Positions 61,583 to 64,000 of a DNA stretch of 64,000 nt are shown piece by piece. The stretch's first letter is position 1. Each line of letters begins with the position of its first letter. The notes below the pieces were generated by a model. It ran no database searches and was not told the origin of the DNA. It saw nothing but the letters and a program-made list of their open reading frames with translations. Source of the DNA: Myxococcus stipitatus (GTDB lineage Bacteria > Myxococcota > Myxococcia > Myxococcales > Myxococcaceae); NCBI RefSeq assembly GCF_038561935.1, contig NZ_CP102770.1, positions 9,610,001 to 9,674,000 on the forward strand, read 5' to 3'. The translations under genes and the position numbers were made by a program.

Positions 61583-62611
61583 GTGTCCTCTCCCGCTCCC
61601 ATTTCCGACCAGGCCATCCCACGAACGAACTCAGCGAAGCGGCCAGCCGAGCATCTCCTGCGCATCGTCGGCACGCCGCCGGGCCGACTGGTCGCGTTCG
61701 TGACGCGCTTCGTCTTCGGGTTCATCTCCTGGCTGTCCCCCGCGTCGCGTGACGCCCTCGCGCGCTTCGTGGGCAACCTGGCGTACACGCTGGGCATCCG
61801 GCGCCGCGTGGTGATGGACAACCTGGAGAAGGGGCTTCCGGAAAAGACAGACGCGGAGCGTCGAGCGATTGCGCGCGGCGCCTACATCAACATGTCGCGG
61901 GTGGTGCTGGAGTCGCTGCCCTCCGGAGAGCGGCTGCCGCCGGACTGGGCGGACCAGGGCGTGGTGGGCGAGGAGGCATGGGAGGCGCTGAAGGCCCGGG
62001 TGGCCACCGGCAAGGGCGCGCTCATCGTGACGGCGCACTTCGGCAACTGGGAGCTGCTGGGGGACATGTTGATCCGCTGGGGCGTCACCATCGACGCGCT
62101 GGTGCGTCCGCTGAAGGGCGCGCTCAACACGCGCATCGCGGAGAACCGGGTGCGCGTGGGCGCGGGGCTCATCTATCCGCGCGGCGCCATCATGGAAATC
62201 TCCTCCGCCGTGGAGCGGGGAGAGTCACCCTACATGCTGCTGGACCAGGCGCTGCCGGCGAAGGCGGCGGTGTTCGTGCCGTTCTTCGGAAGGCTCGCGT
62301 CCACCACGCCCGCGTGCGCGGTGGCGGCGCAGCGCACGGAGGCGCCCGTGTTCGTGGTGATGGGCGTGCGCAACGGGAAGCCGGGCGCGCGCTTCCGGCT
62401 GGAGGTGGAGGGCCCCATCCTTCCGCCCGCGCCGGGCGAGTGCGAGGACCCCATCACCGAGCACACCGCGCGCATCACCGCCGCGCTGGAGCGCTGCATC
62501 CGCAAGTACCCGGACCAGTGGATGTGGCTGCATCGCCGCTGGAAGGTGCAGCCGGAGAGCACCTCGCGCGTCGCGTCCGCGCTGCCCGAGGGGACGGACG
62601 CGAAGCGCTGA
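61583..62611 (+). CDS. LpxL/HtrB-family lysophospholipid/lipid A acyltransferase
   Basis: A 342-residue acyltransferase. The GTG at 61583 has GGAG seven bases upstream; an ATG at 61568 (adding five residues) lacks one. The catalytic HX4E motif is H-F-G-N-W-E in TAHFGNWELLG, with the family RPLKGALNTRIAENR and PRGAIMEI and the LLDQALPAKAAVFVPFFGR stretches downstream. It probably adds secondary acyl chains to lipid A or to another glycolipid at the inner membrane. It is convergent with alanine racemase, 7 bp apart, and divergent from the aminopeptidase (93 bp). Confidence 0.9.
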   Translation: MSSPAPISDQAIPRTNSAKRPAEHLLRIVGTPPGRLVAFVTRFVFGFISWLSPASRDALARFVGNLAYTLGIRRRVVMDNLEKGLPEKTDAERRAIARGAYINMSRVVLESLPSGERLPPDWADQGVVGEEAWEALKARVATGKGALIVTAHFGNWELLGDMLIRWGVTIDALVRPLKGALNTRIAENRVRVGAGLIYPRGAIMEISSAVERGESPYMLLDQALPAKAAVFVPFFGRLASTTPACAVAAQRTEAPVFVVMGVRNGKPGARFRLEVEGPILPPAPGECEDPITEHTARITAALERCIRKYPDQWMWLHRRWKVQPESTSRVASALPEGTDAKR

Positions 62612-62618
62612 GCGTCCG

Positions 62619-63824
62619 CTACTCCACCACCTGGCGGCGCAGGTGCGCGCCCAGGCGCGTGACGAGCTCGTAGTGAATCGTCTGCGCCCAGCCCGCGAGC
62701 GCGTCGGCGGTGACGGACTCCTCTCCGTCCCGCCCCAGCAGCGTGGCCGTCACGGGGTGCTCGTCCGACGTGGCCCGCGTCACGTCGATGATGAGGTGAT
62801 TCATCATCACGCGGCCCAGCACCGGGCACCGCCGCCCGTTCACCAGCACATGGGCCTTGCCCGAGGCCAGCCGGGGGTAGCCGTCGTAGTAGCCCACGGG
62901 AAGCACCGCGATGCGCGTGGGCTCCGACGTGCGGTACGTGCAGCCATAGCCGATGTAGCTGTTGGCGGGCAGCCACTTCACCACCTGGCTGCGGCACCGC
63001 CAGGACAGCACGGGCTTGAGCACGGGGACCTCGCCCAGCACCAGCCGCGCCGACAGCCGCGTCTCCGCGGACGGCCACAGCCCGTAGAGCGAGATGCCCA
63101 CTCGCAGCGCCTCGTAGCGGGCCCGAGGGAGCACCAGCGACGCGGCGCTCGCGGCGATGTGCCGCTGCAGCCCCGCCGCCGCGCCGAGCTGCTCCGCGAG
63201 CAACCCCAGCCCCGTCTCGAACGCGTCCACCTGAGCCAGCGCGTAGCCCTGCTCCGTCACGTCCTCCGTGTTGGCGAAGTGGCTGAGCCCGCCCACGACC
63301 TCCAGCACGTCGCGTGCGTCCAAGAGGAAGCGCGTCTCGTGGGGGAGCTGGGCCAGCGTGAAGCCCTCGCGGCCCAGGCCCGTGTCGATGTGGACGTGGA
63401 CCCGCAGGGGGCGCTCGAGCTTCGCCGCGCGCAGCACCGGCACCGCGTCTTCCCAGCCGCGGTCCGCCACCACGGCGTCCACGCCCTCGCGCGCGAGGAC
63501 CACGGCCTCCTGGGGCCCGACGGCGCCCAGCACCACCACCTGCTTGCGCGGCAGGCCGAGGGCCCGCTCATGCTCGCGCACCTTCAGCGCGTCCTGGGGG
63601 GCGATGAAGTAGAGGATGTCCACGCCCGCGTGGACCAGCGGCAGCACCTGCGCGAGCCCGTGTCCGTAGGCGTTGCCCTTGAGCACCACGCCCAGCGCGC
63701 GCGACGGGCCGCCGCGCCCGTCCACCGCCCGGAACACCTCCACGTTGTGCCGCAGGGCGGAGGCGCTGAGCTCCAGCCACGAGGAATGGGCCGCGTCTCC
63801 CGGCCCGCCAGTGATTGACTCCAC
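62619..63824 (-). CDS. alr: Alanine racemase
   Basis: A 401-residue PLP enzyme making D-alanine for peptidoglycan. The PLP lysine is Lys49 in VVLKGNAYGHG; the opposite catalytic Tyr is in IGYGCTYRT; GYYDGYPR and the C-terminal domain follow. The family motif GRVxMD reads GRVMMNH here. The GTG at 63824 is preferred because GGAGG lies five bases upstream and the N-terminus then fits the family, although the frame is open to 63947. Upstream of it to the window end no other gene was seen. Confidence 0.9.
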   Translation of the reverse strand: MESITGGPGDAAHSSWLELSASALRHNVEVFRAVDGRGGPSRALGVVLKGNAYGHGLAQVLPLVHAGVDILYFIAPQDALKVREHERALGLPRKQVVVLGAVGPQEAVVLAREGVDAVVADRGWEDAVPVLRAAKLERPLRVHVHIDTGLGREGFTLAQLPHETRFLLDARDVLEVVGGLSHFANTEDVTEQGYALAQVDAFETGLGLLAEQLGAAAGLQRHIAASAASLVLPRARYEALRVGISLYGLWPSAETRLSARLVLGEVPVLKPVLSWRCRSQVVKWLPANSYIGYGCTYRTSEPTRIAVLPVGYYDGYPRLASGKAHVLVNGRRCPVLGRVMMNHLIIDVTRATSDEHPVTATLLGRDGEESVTADALAGWAQTIHYELVTRLGAHLRRQVVE

Positions 63825-64000
63825 GTTCACCTCCACCACGTCGCTGGCGGTGCTTACCAGCAATGGACGGGCCACGGCGTGGCGTGGCTCTCCAGCCACG
63901 GGTGCCCGCATCCGGGCCAGGCGGCCGGGGGGACGCCCTGAGTCCACTCCCTGTCATACCCTGTGTCCCCGAGCCCTCCTCCCCGCGAGAAGCAAGGCAA

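Noticed and set aside
63825-63947. N-terminal extension of alanine racemase
   Set aside because: The frame is open but low-complexity, and the GTG at 63824 has the good ribosome-binding site and family-like length.

Overview
The window looks like chromosome of a myxobacterium (Myxococcus, Corallococcus or Cystobacter relatives). This is an inference from very high GC with GC-rich third codon positions, lipoproteins and surface proteins with Pro-Asp-Ala-Gly linkers, a MYXO-CTERM-like C-terminus, a giant Ser/Thr-kinase/ATPase/histidine-kinase fusion, a sigma-54 enhancer-binding regulator, a bacterial GRAS-family protein and an expanded set of ADOP permeases. No tRNA, rRNA, CRISPR array, prophage or insertion sequence was seen. 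Gene density is normal and nearly every base is coding.

Layout. 1-1668 (minus): a lipoprotein dienelactone-hydrolase-like enzyme cut by the window edge, and an FkpA/Mip-like lipoprotein prolyl isomerase. 2320-5206 (plus): a parallel beta-helix lipoprotein paired with a diheme c-type cytochrome lipoprotein, closed by a clear terminator. 5292-9033 (plus): a translationally coupled binding-protein/permease/ATPase importer of the Fbp type. 9104-12740: a cysteine-rich lipoprotein, a VOC-fold protein, a MATE exporter and a two-domain hexapeptide-repeat protein. 12879-18596: the 1905-residue kinase fusion. 18615-20827 (minus): a small STAS-like protein, CinA amidase and a GRAS protein. 21121-25186 (plus): a TonB-dependent receptor with its own TonB_C-like domain, and a lipoprotein partner. 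25292-33809: a histone-like basic protein, a secreted GH15 glucoamylase-like enzyme, a small lipoprotein bracketed by a 30-bp direct repeat, a beta-propeller/diheme protein, and a serine hydrolase with TPR repeats.

34631-52350 (minus) is the most striking block. Read from 52350 leftwards it encodes a HlyD/MacA-type adaptor, a MacB/LolD-type ATPase, four tandem paralogous ~800-residue ADOP permeases, a second ATPase, a fifth ADOP permease, an NtrC-family sigma-54 regulator and a histidine kinase with almost no periplasmic sensor. Gaps are -4 to 41 bp throughout, so it reads as one ten-gene transcription unit. The simplest model is an envelope efflux or lipid/peptide-handling machine with diversified permeases and its own two-component control. 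A near-consensus -24/-12 element lies just upstream of the first gene, but it sits awkwardly close to the start codon.

52589-63824 is mostly metabolic: a MatB/ACSF3-like acyl-CoA synthetase, a single-domain response regulator, oligoribonuclease, a phosphoribosyltransferase/hydrolase couple divergent from a PRPP synthetase, a crotonase-fold isomerase/hydratase, an M1 aminopeptidase lipoprotein, an LpxL/HtrB-type acyltransferase and alanine racemase.
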